Source: Pokkaliibacter sp. MBI-7
GTDB lineage: Bacteria > Pseudomonadota > Gammaproteobacteria > Pseudomonadales > Balneatricaceae
Reading direction: 5' to 3'
DNA length: 64,000 nt
Assembly (NCBI RefSeq): GCF_029846635.1
Contig: NZ_JARVTG010000002.1
Coordinates: 2,087,501-2,151,500 of the forward strand
In this document: positions 1-9,544 of the stretch, one piece after another
How positions within the stretch are numbered: position 1 is the first letter of the stretch
Layout of the letters: the number at the start of each line of letters is the position of its first letter
Position numbers and translations under genes: made by a program
The notes under the pieces: model-generated
What the model was told of the DNA's origin: nothing
The model's database searches: none
Seen by the model: only the letters and a program-made list of their open reading frames with translations

Positions 1-527
1 AACCGCGACTCCAGCGTTTTCAGCGGCAGCTGGCAGTGCAGCTCTTCGCCGCCGACCTGCACCTGTGTGCCGGTCAGATCGACATAGGCACAGTCGATGT
101 CGGCGGGCAGCACCAGCCGTACCCGGTTGCCCTGATGGCAGGCCAGCCGCTCCAGCGGTTCCATCTCTCCCACACCTTGCGCCTGAATACGCTTCAGCGT
201 CCGTGCCAGACGCTCAGGGTTGACGGGTTTCAGCAGATAATCCAGCGCCTCCTGCTCAAAGGCGGTCAGGGCATATTCCTGATGCGCCGTAACAAACACC
301 AGCAGCGGCCGCGGGTCGGCCAGCAGACTGCTGACATCCAGCCCATTCAGCCCGGGCATATCCACATCCAGAAAGATCACGTCAGGCTGCGTTGCCCTGG
401 CCTGCAACAGAGCATCTTTGCCGTTGCCCGCCTCGCCCACCACCTCGACACTGCCTGCCTCCTCCAGCAGGGCTGCCAGCTCTTCCCGGGCCAGCGGCTC
501 ATCATCAACGATCAGGGCACGAATCAT
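1..527 (-). CDS. btsR: LytTR-family response regulator BtsR (cut off by the window edge)
   Basis: Only the first 175 codons are in the window; the C-terminal end of the LytTR DNA-binding domain is missing. The protein starts MIRALIVDDEP, the acidic pocket of a receiver domain. Later come the phospho-acceptor stretch FLDVDMPGLNG and the VTAHQEYA segment, both typical of LytTR regulators. The ATG at 527 overlaps the stop codon of btsS by four bases (ATGA), so the two are translationally coupled. In Enterobacteria BtsR is activated by the BtsS kinase in response to external pyruvate and induces the pyruvate transporter BtsT. The assignment to BtsR rather than YpdB rests mainly on the kinase partner. 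Confidence 0.85.
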   Translation of the reverse strand, partial: MIRALIVDDEPLAREELAALLEEAGSVEVVGEAGNGKDALLQARATQPDVIFLDVDMPGLNGLDVSSLLADPRPLLVFVTAHQEYALTAFEQEALDYLLKPVNPERLARTLKRIQAQGVGEMEPLERLACHQGNRVRLVLPADIDCAYVDLTGTQVQVGGEELHCQLPLKTLESR

Positions 528-2218
528 GACAGCACTCCTCTGGGCCAGATCAGCTCTGCACGGGTTGCGATGCCCGGCTGGTGGTGGAGCTGCAGTGTAC
601 AGCTGACACCGAGTGCGGCAAACCGCTCCCGCACCAGTCGCAAGCCGAGGCCATCATGCTGCTGTGGCACCTGGGCCGCGCTGTCTTCGACGATCACCTG
701 AATATGATCCCCCTGCTGCCGCGCCGTCAGCCGGACCTCCCCCCCCTCCTCAGCCCGGCTGATACCGTGTTTGAGGGCATTTTCCACCAGCGTCTGAATG
801 GCCAGTGCAGGCACCTGCTCATCCTCCAGCGCTTCATCCAGATCTTCGACAAAGCGCAGGCGGTCACCAAAGCGTGCCTTCTCGATCGCCAGATAGTGAT
901 GAATATGCTCAAACTCCTGTACCAGCGACACCGTCACCGTGTTGCGCCCCAGATTGCCGCGCAGAAACTCGGCCAGATGCAGCACCAGCTGACGGGCCTC
1001 CTGCGGTGCCCGGCGCAATACCGCCGCCACCGTGTTAAGGCTGTTAAACAGAAAATGCGGGTTCACCTTGGCCTCCAGCGCCCGCAGCTCGGCCTCCGCC
1101 AGCAGGGCACGGCTGGCCTGCAACTGGCTGTGCAGGATCTGGTTGGAGAGCACCCCGGCAATCCCTTCACCAAGACTGCGATTGAGATTACGGAACAGCT
1201 TGCGCTTGGGCTCGTACAGCTTGATGGTGCCCACCACCTCCTGTTCGCCACGCAGCGGCACCACCAGCGATGAGCCCAGCTCGCAGCTTCCTTCAATGGA
1301 GCACTGATAGGGGGTGGTCAGGCCATCGGCAAACACCACCCGGTTATCACGAATGGCATCCAGCGTGATCACCGAGGAGATCGGCCGCCCGACCTGATGA
1401 TGATCAGCCCCCATACCGGTAAAACCGAGAATCTGCTGACGGTCTGTGATGGCGACAGCTGCCACGCCCGTTTCATCCTTGACCACCTCAGCAATGGCCT
1501 GCGCCGAGCGCTGATTCAGCCCCTCATCCAGCAGGCCAACGCAACGGCGGGCGATACGCAGCGCGCGGCGGGATACCTGTGAGGCCAGCTCATCGGCCTG
1601 AAACTTGGCATCGCGGATAAAGCTCATGAACAGCGCGGCGCCAAGGGCATTGGCCACCATCATCGGCAGGGCAATGGCCTCCACCAGACGCAGCGACTGA
1701 TCATAGGGTTTAGCCACCGCAAGGATAATCGCCATCTGGCAGCCTTCGGCAACAATACCCAGCAGTAGTGCCTGCAAAGGATTGAAAATGCGCTCGGTCT
1801 GCCCGCGCCGCTGCCAGAAAGCGTGCACCAGTCCGGCCAGCAGCCCTTCCCACGTAGTGGAAATGGCACAGGCCACATCGGTGAATCCGCCCAGTGAATA
1901 ACGGTGCATACCACCCGTAAAGCCAACCGCCAGCCCCACCAGCGGCCCTCCCAGCAGGCCACCGAGAATGGCACCAATGGCACGGGTATTGGCAATGGCA
2001 TCCAGCGTCTGCTGGCCAAAGTAGGTGCCCATAATGCAGAAACTGGAGAAGATGCCGTACACCATCAGCTTGTGGATCGGCCAGCTGGACAGATTGGCCA
2101 ATGGCCTGAACAGCGGTGTTTTGGAGAACAGATAGGCGATCAGCAGATAGACGCTCATCTGCTGAAACAGCGGCACTACCAGCTGAACATCGATGGACTC
2201 GATCATGGCTGAACTCAC
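524..2218 (-). CDS. btsS: LytS-type sensor histidine kinase BtsS
   Basis: 564 residues, close to the family length of about 560. Residues 1 to about 200 form the multi-pass 5TM-Lyt sensor, with the landmarks SKTPLF, NTRAIGA and HRYSLGG that are characteristic of BtsS (YehU) rather than YpdA. A GAF-like segment follows (residues about 230-350). The HisKA_LytS block NPHFLFNSLN carries the phospho-accepting His388, and a GHKL ATPase domain with the N-box VENALKHG ends the protein. It would sense pyruvate at the inner membrane and phosphorylate BtsR, whose gene overlaps by four bases. The ATG at 2218 gives a natural N-terminus; an ATG four codons in is an alternative. Confidence 0.9.
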   Translation of the reverse strand: MSSAMIESIDVQLVVPLFQQMSVYLLIAYLFSKTPLFRPLANLSSWPIHKLMVYGIFSSFCIMGTYFGQQTLDAIANTRAIGAILGGLLGGPLVGLAVGFTGGMHRYSLGGFTDVACAISTTWEGLLAGLVHAFWQRRGQTERIFNPLQALLLGIVAEGCQMAIILAVAKPYDQSLRLVEAIALPMMVANALGAALFMSFIRDAKFQADELASQVSRRALRIARRCVGLLDEGLNQRSAQAIAEVVKDETGVAAVAITDRQQILGFTGMGADHHQVGRPISSVITLDAIRDNRVVFADGLTTPYQCSIEGSCELGSSLVVPLRGEQEVVGTIKLYEPKRKLFRNLNRSLGEGIAGVLSNQILHSQLQASRALLAEAELRALEAKVNPHFLFNSLNTVAAVLRRAPQEARQLVLHLAEFLRGNLGRNTVTVSLVQEFEHIHHYLAIEKARFGDRLRFVEDLDEALEDEQVPALAIQTLVENALKHGISRAEEGGEVRLTARQQGDHIQVIVEDSAAQVPQQHDGLGLRLVRERFAALGVSCTLQLHHQPGIATRAELIWPRGVLS

Positions 2219-2390
2219 TCCCTGAACATCCGGTCAGATCAACAATGCAGAGACGGGGGAACTGACACGGAAAATGCTGGGAGTATGGCAGAGATGGCAA
2301 CAGATGGGGAAAAGACCAAAGGCGTAGTGTGGACACGCTCTTAGTCAGGAACAGCGAAGACGCTGTTCCTGATAAGCTCTCGGTAACAGA

Positions 2391-3104
2391 TCAATCCAGC
2401 GTATAACGCACAAAACCGCGCAGCAGGTTAGCTGCATCAGTGGTGGCATCAATGCCGCTCAGAATGGCATCCACATCAAGGCCTTTCTGCTCCAGTGCCG
2501 CACGCTGAGCACTGGCATAGTCGCTCATCACCTCAGCGGTAAACTCAGGATGGAACTGCGTCGCCCAGGCACAGGGGCCAACACGATAGGCGTGATGCGG
2601 TTCAAACGCATTGCTCGCCAGTACCTGCGCTTCGGCAGGCAGACGCAGCACGGTCTGGTAATGGGTCGACTGGGCACGAAAGCGACTGGGCAACAGACCA
2701 AACAGCGGGTCACGCTGACCGTTCTGGCTCAGGCTGACGTCCACTGTGCCCATTTCCGGGCCTTGCGGGTGATAACCCACTTCGCCACCCAGTGCATGGG
2801 CCAGCAACTGATGGCCATAGCACACGGCAAACAGCGGCTTTTCCCGATGGACCACATCCACCAGCCACTGACCAAGACGTTCGCTCCAGTCCTCACGGTC
2901 AGACACCATGGCATGGGAGCCGGTGACGACAATACCTGCGTACTCACTGGCGTCGGGCAGCTGCTCCACCGCATAGGCGGGGCAGATATCAACCCGCTCC
3001 GGGGTCAAATCCATGGCATTGATAAAGAGCGCGTCAAAATCTCCATGGCGCTGCGCAACATGCGCAAAAGCCTCGCCCGTTTTTACCACAAGAATTCGCG
3101 GCAT
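2391..3104 (-). CDS. Class I glutamine amidotransferase domain protein
   Basis: 237 residues, a stand-alone GATase1 domain. The nucleophile is Cys95 in AVCYGHQLLAHALGG, and the catalytic pair is His185 and Glu187 in TQFHPEF. Such free-standing proteins hydrolyse glutamine, or act as gamma-glutamyl hydrolases or amidotransferases for small amines. They resemble GuaA-type amidotransferase domains but lack a synthetase part. The substrate cannot be read from the sequence and no biosynthetic partner is adjacent. The gene is monocistronic, with its start at 3104 and a long structured leader upstream. Confidence 0.85.
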   Translation of the reverse strand: MPRILVVKTGEAFAHVAQRHGDFDALFINAMDLTPERVDICPAYAVEQLPDASEYAGIVVTGSHAMVSDREDWSERLGQWLVDVVHREKPLFAVCYGHQLLAHALGGEVGYHPQGPEMGTVDVSLSQNGQRDPLFGLLPSRFRAQSTHYQTVLRLPAEAQVLASNAFEPHHAYRVGPCAWATQFHPEFTAEVMSDYASAQRAALEQKGLDVDAILSGIDATTDAANLLRGFVRYTLD

Positions 3105-3120
3105 TTACGTCTATTACCTT

Positions 3121-3210
3121 TCAGAATGGGCTCCACCACCCCACCTCAACACTGCTGCAAACCACAACGCCAACCCGCCTTCCTGCTCTAAAAAGCAGGA
3201 AGCATTCTGA
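3121..3210. repeat. Nested inverted repeats in the amidotransferase leader
   Basis: An outer pair TCAGAATG (3121-3128) and CATTCTGA (3203-3210) encloses an inner 9-bp hairpin, CTTCCTGCT (3179-3187) with AGCAGGAAG (3194-3202) and a 6-nt loop. The structure starts 17 bases upstream of the amidotransferase start codon and would form in its 5' leader. No riboswitch family is recognised. From here to sbcD at 3617 I see no gene. Confidence 0.45.
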
Positions 3211-3616
3211 CGGGCTGACAAGGGTGTGATAGCGAGGGAAAAGGCGGCGTTCCAGAGAGCCAGAAAACAATCCGACAGCCGGTCGCACCGGGTTATACCG
3301 GGTACTTTTCCGCTGCTGTCGCAAAATCCGCGCGAATTTTACTCCCACCGGTCAGGAAAACCAGCTTTTACCTCAACAACACTGGCTGAAATATAATCAA
3401 CAAACCGCCAGAGTCGATGCGAATCCCGTCATTGACAGCATTCCCCACCCTGACAACCACCAGCGTCACCGCCCTTTAGCCCTTGCCAACCTCGCCAAAG
3501 TTCAAATAATGAGGGCCTGTCTGGGGCGGCCTGACCACTGTCTGCCGTATCACTCGTTCGAGTCTGTACCGCCATAACAGGCCAGCTCCGCCACTCTGCC
3601 GTCGGCAAGGATTACC

Positions 3617-4921
3617 ATGCGACTACTTCACACTTCTGACTGGCACCTCGGTCAGCATTTCATGGGCAAGAGCCGTTTTCAGGAACATCAGGCTTTTCTC
3701 GACTGGCTGCTGACGCAAATCACCGCGCATCAGGTGGATGCGCTGATCATTGCCGGGGACATTTTTGATACCGGCACACCGCCGAGCTACGCCCGCCAGC
3801 AATACCTGAACTTTGTTGTCGAAGCCCAGCGGGCCGGATGCCAGCTGGTGGTGCTGGGGGGCAATCATGATGCGGTATCGACGCTGGAAGAATCGCGCGG
3901 CGTGCTGGCCTGCCTCAACACCGAGGTGATCGCCGGGCGTCAGCCTGATCTGTCAGAGCATCTGCTGACCCTGAAAAACCGCCAGGGTGAAGAAGCCGCC
4001 CTGTTCTGTGCCCTGCCCTTCCTGCGCCCTCGGGATCTGGTCAGCAGTCAGGCTGGTGACAGCGCCGCCGCCAAACAGCAGGCCACCCGGCAGGCGCTGA
4101 AAGAAATCTATCAGCAGCTGTTCACGCTGGCCGAAGCACAGCGTCAGCACCGCGCACTGCCCATTATCGGCAGCGGTCACCTGACTACACTGGGCGGCCA
4201 GACCAGTGATTCCGAGCGGGAAATCTATATCGGCACGCTGGATGCCTTCCCGGCCAGTGACTTCCCCGCCTTCGACTATCTGGCGCTGGGCCATCTGCAC
4301 CGGCCGCAGCAGGTGGCAGGCAAGGCGCACTGGCGTTACAGCGGTTCCCCTCTGCCATTGAGTTTCAATGAAGGGCTGAAAAAAGAAGTGCTGCTGGTGG
4401 AGTTCAGCGCCGCACAACTGCAGCAGATCACCCCCCTGGACATCCCCTGCAGCCGCGCACTGTACAGCATGAGCTGTCAGCTGGACGAGCTGGTGCCGCG
4501 CCTGGCCAAACTGATCGATACCCGCCTGCCGCTGCCTGCCTGGCTCGATATTGAAATTCTGGATGAGGGTTATCGTTCTGACCTGCAGCAGCGTATTGCC
4601 GACCTGCTGGAGGCGTTACCGGTGGAAGTCCTCAAGGTACGCCGTGGCAAAATTCGCCAGACGGCCCTGCTGCTGGAAGAGGACAGCCCCACCACACTGG
4701 AGGAGCTGAATCCGCATGACGTTTTTGGCGAACGTCTGGCGCGCGAGGAGCTGACCGGTGACAGCGTAACGCAACTCAAACACCGTTTCGCTGAAGTGCT
4801 GGACGCACTGGAAAACGGCGATAACAACGCCACCGCCCCTGCCGCTCTTGCGTCAGACAGCGATCTCGCTTCCCTTTCCACAACACCCTCACCTGCCATG
4901 AACGAGGAGGATGCCCAATGA
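3617..4921 (+). CDS. sbcD: Nuclease SbcCD subunit D (Mre11-type exonuclease)
   Basis: 434 residues. The calcineurin-like phosphoesterase core is clear: HTSDWHLGQ at residues 5-13, the metal ligand in AGDIFDTG, GGNHD and later GHLHRPQ. SbcD is the Mn-dependent nuclease of the SbcCD complex. It cuts DNA hairpins, palindromes and blocked ends at replication forks with its ATPase partner SbcC. AAGGA precedes the ATG. The C-terminal tail after about residue 385 is low-complexity and probably unstructured. Its stop overlaps the sbcC start by four bases. Confidence 0.96.
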   Translation: MRLLHTSDWHLGQHFMGKSRFQEHQAFLDWLLTQITAHQVDALIIAGDIFDTGTPPSYARQQYLNFVVEAQRAGCQLVVLGGNHDAVSTLEESRGVLACLNTEVIAGRQPDLSEHLLTLKNRQGEEAALFCALPFLRPRDLVSSQAGDSAAAKQQATRQALKEIYQQLFTLAEAQRQHRALPIIGSGHLTTLGGQTSDSEREIYIGTLDAFPASDFPAFDYLALGHLHRPQQVAGKAHWRYSGSPLPLSFNEGLKKEVLLVEFSAAQLQQITPLDIPCSRALYSMSCQLDELVPRLAKLIDTRLPLPAWLDIEILDEGYRSDLQQRIADLLEALPVEVLKVRRGKIRQTALLLEEDSPTTLEELNPHDVFGERLAREELTGDSVTQLKHRFAEVLDALENGDNNATAPAALASDSDLASLSTTPSPAMNEEDAQ

Positions 4922-7900
4922 AAATCCTCAGCATCCGCCTGAAAAACCTGAACTCCCTCAAAGGCGAATGGAAGATCGACTTCCGCCAGCAGCCCTTTAC
5001 CGATCAAGGCCTGTTCGCCATTACCGGCCCTACTGGCGCAGGTAAAAGTACCCTGCTCGACGCCCTGTGTCTGGCGCTGTATCACCGCACTCCGCGCCTG
5101 ACCATCAGTGCCAACGGCAATGAGATCATGAGCCGCCACACCGGCGACTGCCTGAGCGAAGTGGAATTTGAGGTCAAGGGCAAGGGTTACCGGGCATTCT
5201 GGGCGCAGAAGCGGGCCCGGGAAAAAAGCGATGGCAATCTGCAGCCGGTCAGCGTTGAACTGGCGACGTTAGAGGGCGAGATCATCACCAGCCGGGTGAC
5301 GGAAAAACTCAGCAAGATTGCCGAGCTGACCGGCCTCGACTTTGCCAACTTCACCCGCTCCATGCTGCTGGCACAGGGTGGCTTTGCGGCCTTCCTCAAT
5401 GCTGATGCCAATAGCCGTGCCTCATTACTGGAAGAGCTGACCGGCACCGAGATTTACGGTCGCATTTCCCAGCAGACCTTCGATATGACCCGCCAGCATC
5501 AGCAGCAGGTCAAGGAAATGGAAGCTGAGCTCAAAGGGGTCCGGCTGCTGTCCGAGGCGGATATCAGTCAGCGCCAGCAGCGTCGCACCGAACTGCAACA
5601 ACAGCAGCAACACCAGAGCGAACAACTGGCCACACTGGGCCAGCAGCTGGCCTGGCGTGATCAGCTGCAACAGGCTCACGCTCAGCTGCAACAGCTGAGC
5701 CAGAGTGAGGTAGAAGCACAGCAGGCGATTGCAGCGGCTAAGCCTCAGCGCGAGCAGCTGGCACTGCGTGCGCCCGCGCAAAAACTACACCCCCTGTGGC
5801 AACAGCTGGAAAACCAGCGCACTCAGGCGCTGCAGCAACAGCAGCAATACGACAGCCTGCAGCAGCAACAGCACGTGCTGCAGACGCAGCTGAGTCAGCA
5901 ACAGGCAGGCGTCGACGCCGCAGCTCAGCAGCTGCAGGAGCGCAAACTTCACCATCAACAGCTACTGACCACCCTTGAGCAGGTTATCCCGCTGGATCGG
6001 GACATCGATCGCCTCACCGCAGAACAGGACGCCAGAAAGACCGCGTTCGCACAGGCGACGGCCAGGCAGCAGGAAGCCGAAGCGCAGCTGACAACCATCG
6101 CCGCGGCACTGGCCCAGTTGCAGGCAGACAAGGAACAGGCCCAACACTATCTGCAGCAACACCCACAGCTGGTCATGATCGACAAATCGCTGCAACGCTG
6201 GGGAACAGAGCTGAAGCAATGGCGCGCAGTTCAACAGGAACAGGCGGCACTGCAACAGAAACAGCACAGCATGCAGGAGAAACAGATTCAGCTGCAGCAG
6301 GCGCTGAGCCAGCTGACACCGCAGATCGACAGCCAGCAGCAGACGGTTAGCCAGCTCGATAAGCAGCTCCAGCAGCGTCAGGCAAGCCAACCGGCAGAGC
6401 AGCAGGAACAGGCGCTGCAGAGCCATTATCAGCACTGGCAAAACCAGCGCCCCCAAGCCGAGCGCCTGCAGGATCTGACCCAGACCTTTGTGCAGCTGCA
6501 GGAAGAAGAGCAACAGCTGCGCCTGACGCTGCAGCGTCTGCAGCAGCAAAGCGAACAGACCGATCAGTCCCGTACTCAGGCTCGCGAGGAATACACACAC
6601 TGCAACCGCGACGTCAAACGGCTGGAACAGCTGGTCAGGCAGAGCCAGGTCATCGCCAGTCTGGAGCAACACCGTCAGCAGTTGCAGCCCGGCCATGCCT
6701 GCCCTCTGTGCGGCGCACTGGAGCATCCACTGGTCAGCAACTATGAGCTGCCCGCTACCTCGGCGCTGGAGCAGGAGTTCAAACAGCAATCCGAACGACT
6801 GGAAGCCATCCGCAATCAGGGCATCGAGCTGAATAACACACTGGCCCGACTCAGCACCGAACTGCAGCAGCGTCAGGAACGTATCAGCGTGGTAGAGCGA
6901 GAGCTGCAGGAGCTGCAGCAACGCTGGCGTCAGGCGATCACCGCACTCAACAGCCCGCTGGCGCTGGGTGATCAGACCAGCCTGCAGCAGTGGCTGCAGG
7001 GCTTCCATCAGCAGGGCCAGCAGCTGGAACAGGCACTCACCGCCAGTCGTCATGACAAGGAACAACTGCACACCGGGCAACAGCAACTGGCGCAGCAACA
7101 GCAACTCCTGCAGCAACTGCTCGCCCAGCAACTGCAGCACCAGCAGCAACTGGCCTCCCTGCAGGAGCAGCAACAGGACATCGAAGCGCAGCTGGGCCGG
7201 CAGGCTCACAGCCATGCTGAGCTGACCGGGCAGCTGCAGCAGGAGCTGGCCGCCTGTCAACTGACCCTACCCAACATGACAGACATGGACAGCTGGTTAG
7301 AGACCCAGCAGCGGACGGTACAAACCTATCAGCAGCAACAAGCCGCCCTGCAATCACTGGCCGAGCAACTCGCAACCCAGCAGCAACAGCACAGTGAACA
7401 GCAGAGCCATCTGCACTATGCACAGCAGGCAGCCGCCGAACTCAGCACCCAGCTGAACGAGCTGCAGAAACAACTGGCCACGCTGACCAGCCAGCGCCAG
7501 CAGCTCTTTGGTAATCAGCCCATCGAGCCAACCCGCCAGCACAGCACGGACAATCTGGCACAGGCAGAGCAGCATCTGAACAGCCAGCAGCAGCAGTTAC
7601 AGTCTCTGCTGTTACAGCAGCAGGGGCTGAACAGCCGCCTGCAACAGCTGGGCGAACAACTGGCTGACCTCAACAACCGTCTGACCGATGCGGAACAGCA
7701 CTGGCAACAGGCACTGGAGGCCAGCCCCTTTGCTGATCAGCAGGCGTTGCAGAATGCTCTGCTGGACGACGCCAGCTATACCCGGATTGAGCAGCAGCTG
7801 CAGGCACTGGACAGCCAGTTGACCCGCCAGCAGGCGCTGTTACAGCAGGCCCGACAGCAGCTGGACACCTTGCAGCAACAGCCGTTGACCGAGCAGGACA

Positions 7901-8574
7901 GTGCACAACTGCAGGAGCAGCTGGACAGCCTGAAACAGGCGGCAGCGTCACTGTCTGAAGAGCTGGGCGCCATCAACAGTGAACTGCAGCGGGATGAACA
8001 GCAGCGCCAGCAACAGCAGCATCTGCTGGCCACACTGGAGCGGCACAAATCCGAACTGCGCAGCTGGGAACAGCTGAATGATCTGATCGGCTCGCGGGAT
8101 GGTCACAAATTCCGCCGCTTTGCCCAGGGCCTGACGCTTGATCACCTGATCTATCTGGCCAACCGTCAGCTGCAGCGGCTGGATGGCCGCTATCAGCTGC
8201 AACGCAAGGAAGGTGAACAACTGGAGCTGGCCGTGGTTGACACCTGGCAGGCTGATGTCGTCCGTGATACCCAGACCCTGTCCGGCGGTGAAAGCTTTCT
8301 GGTCAGTCTGGCACTGGCGCTGGCGTTATCAGAGCTGGTCAGCCACAAGACCCGCATCGACTCGCTGTTCCTCGATGAAGGCTTTGGCACCCTCGACAGC
8401 GATACGCTGGAGACCGCCCTCAACGCGCTGGATGGCCTGCAGGCCAGCGGCAAGATGATCGGCGTCATTTCCCATGTGGAGGCACTGAAGGAGCGCATCA
8501 GCACCCAGATTCAGGTCCGCAAACAGGCAGGCCTGGGATACAGCACGCTGGATGAACAGTTCAGGGTGGGGTAA
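4918..8574 (+). CDS. sbcC: Nuclease SbcCD subunit C (SMC-like ATPase)
   Basis: 1218 residues. The N-terminal Walker A GPTGAGKST spans residues 37-45. Two very long coiled-coil arms, extremely rich in glutamine (CAG/CAA runs), flank the zinc hook CPLCG at Cys595/Cys598. The C-terminal ATPase half has the ABC signature LSGGESFLVSLALALAL and Walker B SLFLDEGFGTLDSD. SbcC uses ATP to gate SbcD nuclease activity on DNA ends and hairpins. It is longer than the E. coli protein (about 1050 residues) but similar to Pseudomonas-type SbcC. The start ATG overlaps the sbcD stop (ATGA), so the subunits are coupled. Confidence 0.96.
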   Translation: MKILSIRLKNLNSLKGEWKIDFRQQPFTDQGLFAITGPTGAGKSTLLDALCLALYHRTPRLTISANGNEIMSRHTGDCLSEVEFEVKGKGYRAFWAQKRAREKSDGNLQPVSVELATLEGEIITSRVTEKLSKIAELTGLDFANFTRSMLLAQGGFAAFLNADANSRASLLEELTGTEIYGRISQQTFDMTRQHQQQVKEMEAELKGVRLLSEADISQRQQRRTELQQQQQHQSEQLATLGQQLAWRDQLQQAHAQLQQLSQSEVEAQQAIAAAKPQREQLALRAPAQKLHPLWQQLENQRTQALQQQQQYDSLQQQQHVLQTQLSQQQAGVDAAAQQLQERKLHHQQLLTTLEQVIPLDRDIDRLTAEQDARKTAFAQATARQQEAEAQLTTIAAALAQLQADKEQAQHYLQQHPQLVMIDKSLQRWGTELKQWRAVQQEQAALQQKQHSMQEKQIQLQQALSQLTPQIDSQQQTVSQLDKQLQQRQASQPAEQQEQALQSHYQHWQNQRPQAERLQDLTQTFVQLQEEEQQLRLTLQRLQQQSEQTDQSRTQAREEYTHCNRDVKRLEQLVRQSQVIASLEQHRQQLQPGHACPLCGALEHPLVSNYELPATSALEQEFKQQSERLEAIRNQGIELNNTLARLSTELQQRQERISVVERELQELQQRWRQAITALNSPLALGDQTSLQQWLQGFHQQGQQLEQALTASRHDKEQLHTGQQQLAQQQQLLQQLLAQQLQHQQQLASLQEQQQDIEAQLGRQAHSHAELTGQLQQELAACQLTLPNMTDMDSWLETQQRTVQTYQQQQAALQSLAEQLATQQQQHSEQQSHLHYAQQAAAELSTQLNELQKQLATLTSQRQQLFGNQPIEPTRQHSTDNLAQAEQHLNSQQQQLQSLLLQQQGLNSRLQQLGEQLADLNNRLTDAEQHWQQALEASPFADQQALQNALLDDASYTRIEQQLQALDSQLTRQQALLQQARQQLDTLQQQPLTEQDSAQLQEQLDSLKQAAASLSEELGAINSELQRDEQQRQQQQHLLATLERHKSELRSWEQLNDLIGSRDGHKFRRFAQGLTLDHLIYLANRQLQRLDGRYQLQRKEGEQLELAVVDTWQADVVRDTQTLSGGESFLVSLALALALSELVSHKTRIDSLFLDEGFGTLDSDTLETALNALDGLQASGKMIGVISHVEALKERISTQIQVRKQAGLGYSTLDEQFRVG

Positions 8575-8595
8575 ACAGGCACTGCCCGCCGCAAC

Positions 8596-8639
8596 ACGTG
8601 TTTACGATCTGGCCGGTGGTCGGCAAATCGTAAACACGT
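8596..8639. repeat. 13-bp inverted repeat downstream of sbcC
   Basis: ACGTGTTTACGAT (8596-8608) and its exact complement (8627-8639) are separated by 18 bases. There is no T-run, so a simple Rho-independent terminator is unlikely; a protein-binding site or mRNA 3' stem are alternatives. Confidence 0.5.
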
Positions 8640-8700
8640 CCTTACAGTGAGCCGGTCGTCATGCCGCTGGGCAGGAGATATAACGAGGGAGCGACCCTTT

Positions 8701-8766
8701 TACGTCTACGTCTACGTCTACATCGATATGGATATGGATATGGATATGGATATGGATATGGATATG
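8701..8766. repeat. Hexanucleotide microsatellites (TACGTC)3 and (GATATG)7
   Basis: Three perfect TACGTC units occupy 8701-8718 and seven perfect GATATG units occupy 8725-8766, in the gap between sbcC and the envelope cluster. Because the unit is six bases, copy changes would not shift a frame. Both strands are open here (Asp-Met or His-Ile repeats), but neither reading looks like a real gene. Confidence 0.9.
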
Positions 8767-8859
8767 GATGTCATTACGGCAGCAAACGCATCCCGATGCC
8801 TTAGGTGCCAGCGCAAATCCGCCGACCTGAAATTTCAGGGCCATACTGTATTGCTGGCA

Positions 8860-8893
8860 CTCAGGCTTCGGTGGCTTTCTGCCGAAGCCTGAG
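8860..8893. repeat. 12-bp perfect inverted repeat
   Basis: CTCAGGCTTCGG (8860-8871) pairs exactly with 8882-8893 around a 10-base loop. No T-run follows on either strand, so its role as a terminator is unproven. With the two repeats above it accounts for most of the 440-base gene-free stretch 8575-9014. Confidence 0.5.
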
Positions 8894-9014
8894 CTGAGGC
8901 TGGATGACAAAATCAGCTACCGTGGGGTCTCCGGAAGATGGCCAGAATGGAACAGGGCTGACGGATGTGGCCCCTGTGAATAGGGGCCGGGTGCGTAAAA
9001 AATCAACTCTATTC

Positions 9015-9530
9015 TTACGCGGATACGGTCACATCGCCGATTTGCGAAACATCAGAGCGCGCTCTGGCTACATCGCCGATATGTACCGCTGAACGCCAGA
9101 AATAGGCCGCAAGCCACAGCAACATACCGACGTAGATCGCGGCTTCCATAGTGGACTCCATATCCCCCATCCCGGTAGCCTGACTTACCACGGCGACCGC
9201 GAAAACCACGACAAAGATGGGAATTAGCAACGCAAAAAAGCGTGCCAACAGCACTATTCCTATACTGAAGAAGCGCTCTGCAAACTGCTGACCTGCTTTG
9301 CCACCGTTAGCCCTGTAGCAGCCAAACAGACCCATACCGCAGATAACAAACTCAGCCATGGCAACCAGAATATTGGCCGTGTCAGGCGCTTGCTGTGTGC
9401 CAAAAGGCAGTAGCAGGGTCACCAGCTCACTCAACATGACATAGATAAAGATATAGACAAAAAGGGCACGCTGACTCAGGCCTTCATTAATCAGCTGCAA
9501 TTTCAGTTTTTTGATATTCCAGTAATACAT
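9015..9530 (-). CDS. Small integral membrane protein, function unknown
   Basis: 171 residues with about four hydrophobic segments (near residues 22-42, 50-70, 88-110 and 130-148) and a short charged N-terminus. I do not recognise a family. It lies only 14 bases downstream of the DUF3857 protein gene on the same strand, so it is probably the last gene of that envelope operon. Confidence 0.6.
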   Translation of the reverse strand: MYYWNIKKLKLQLINEGLSQRALFVYIFIYVMLSELVTLLLPFGTQQAPDTANILVAMAEFVICGMGLFGCYRANGGKAGQQFAERFFSIGIVLLARFFALLIPIFVVVFAVAVVSQATGMGDMESTMEAAIYVGMLLWLAAYFWRSAVHIGDVARARSDVSQIGDVTVSA

Positions 9531-9544
9531 GTCATCACTCCTGT

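Noticed and set aside
36..701. Long open frame on the plus strand opposite btsR/btsS
   Set aside because: It is antisense to two well-matched genes, has no ribosome-binding site and no protein-like composition; it results from codon bias.
5962..7260. 432-codon open frame opposite sbcC
   Set aside because: CAG/CAA glutamine repeats of sbcC read as Leu-rich sequence on the other strand; no independent evidence.
8647..8910. Frames encoding Asp-Met or His-Ile repeats
   Set aside because: They are created by the GATATG microsatellite; flanking residues look random and start signals are lacking.
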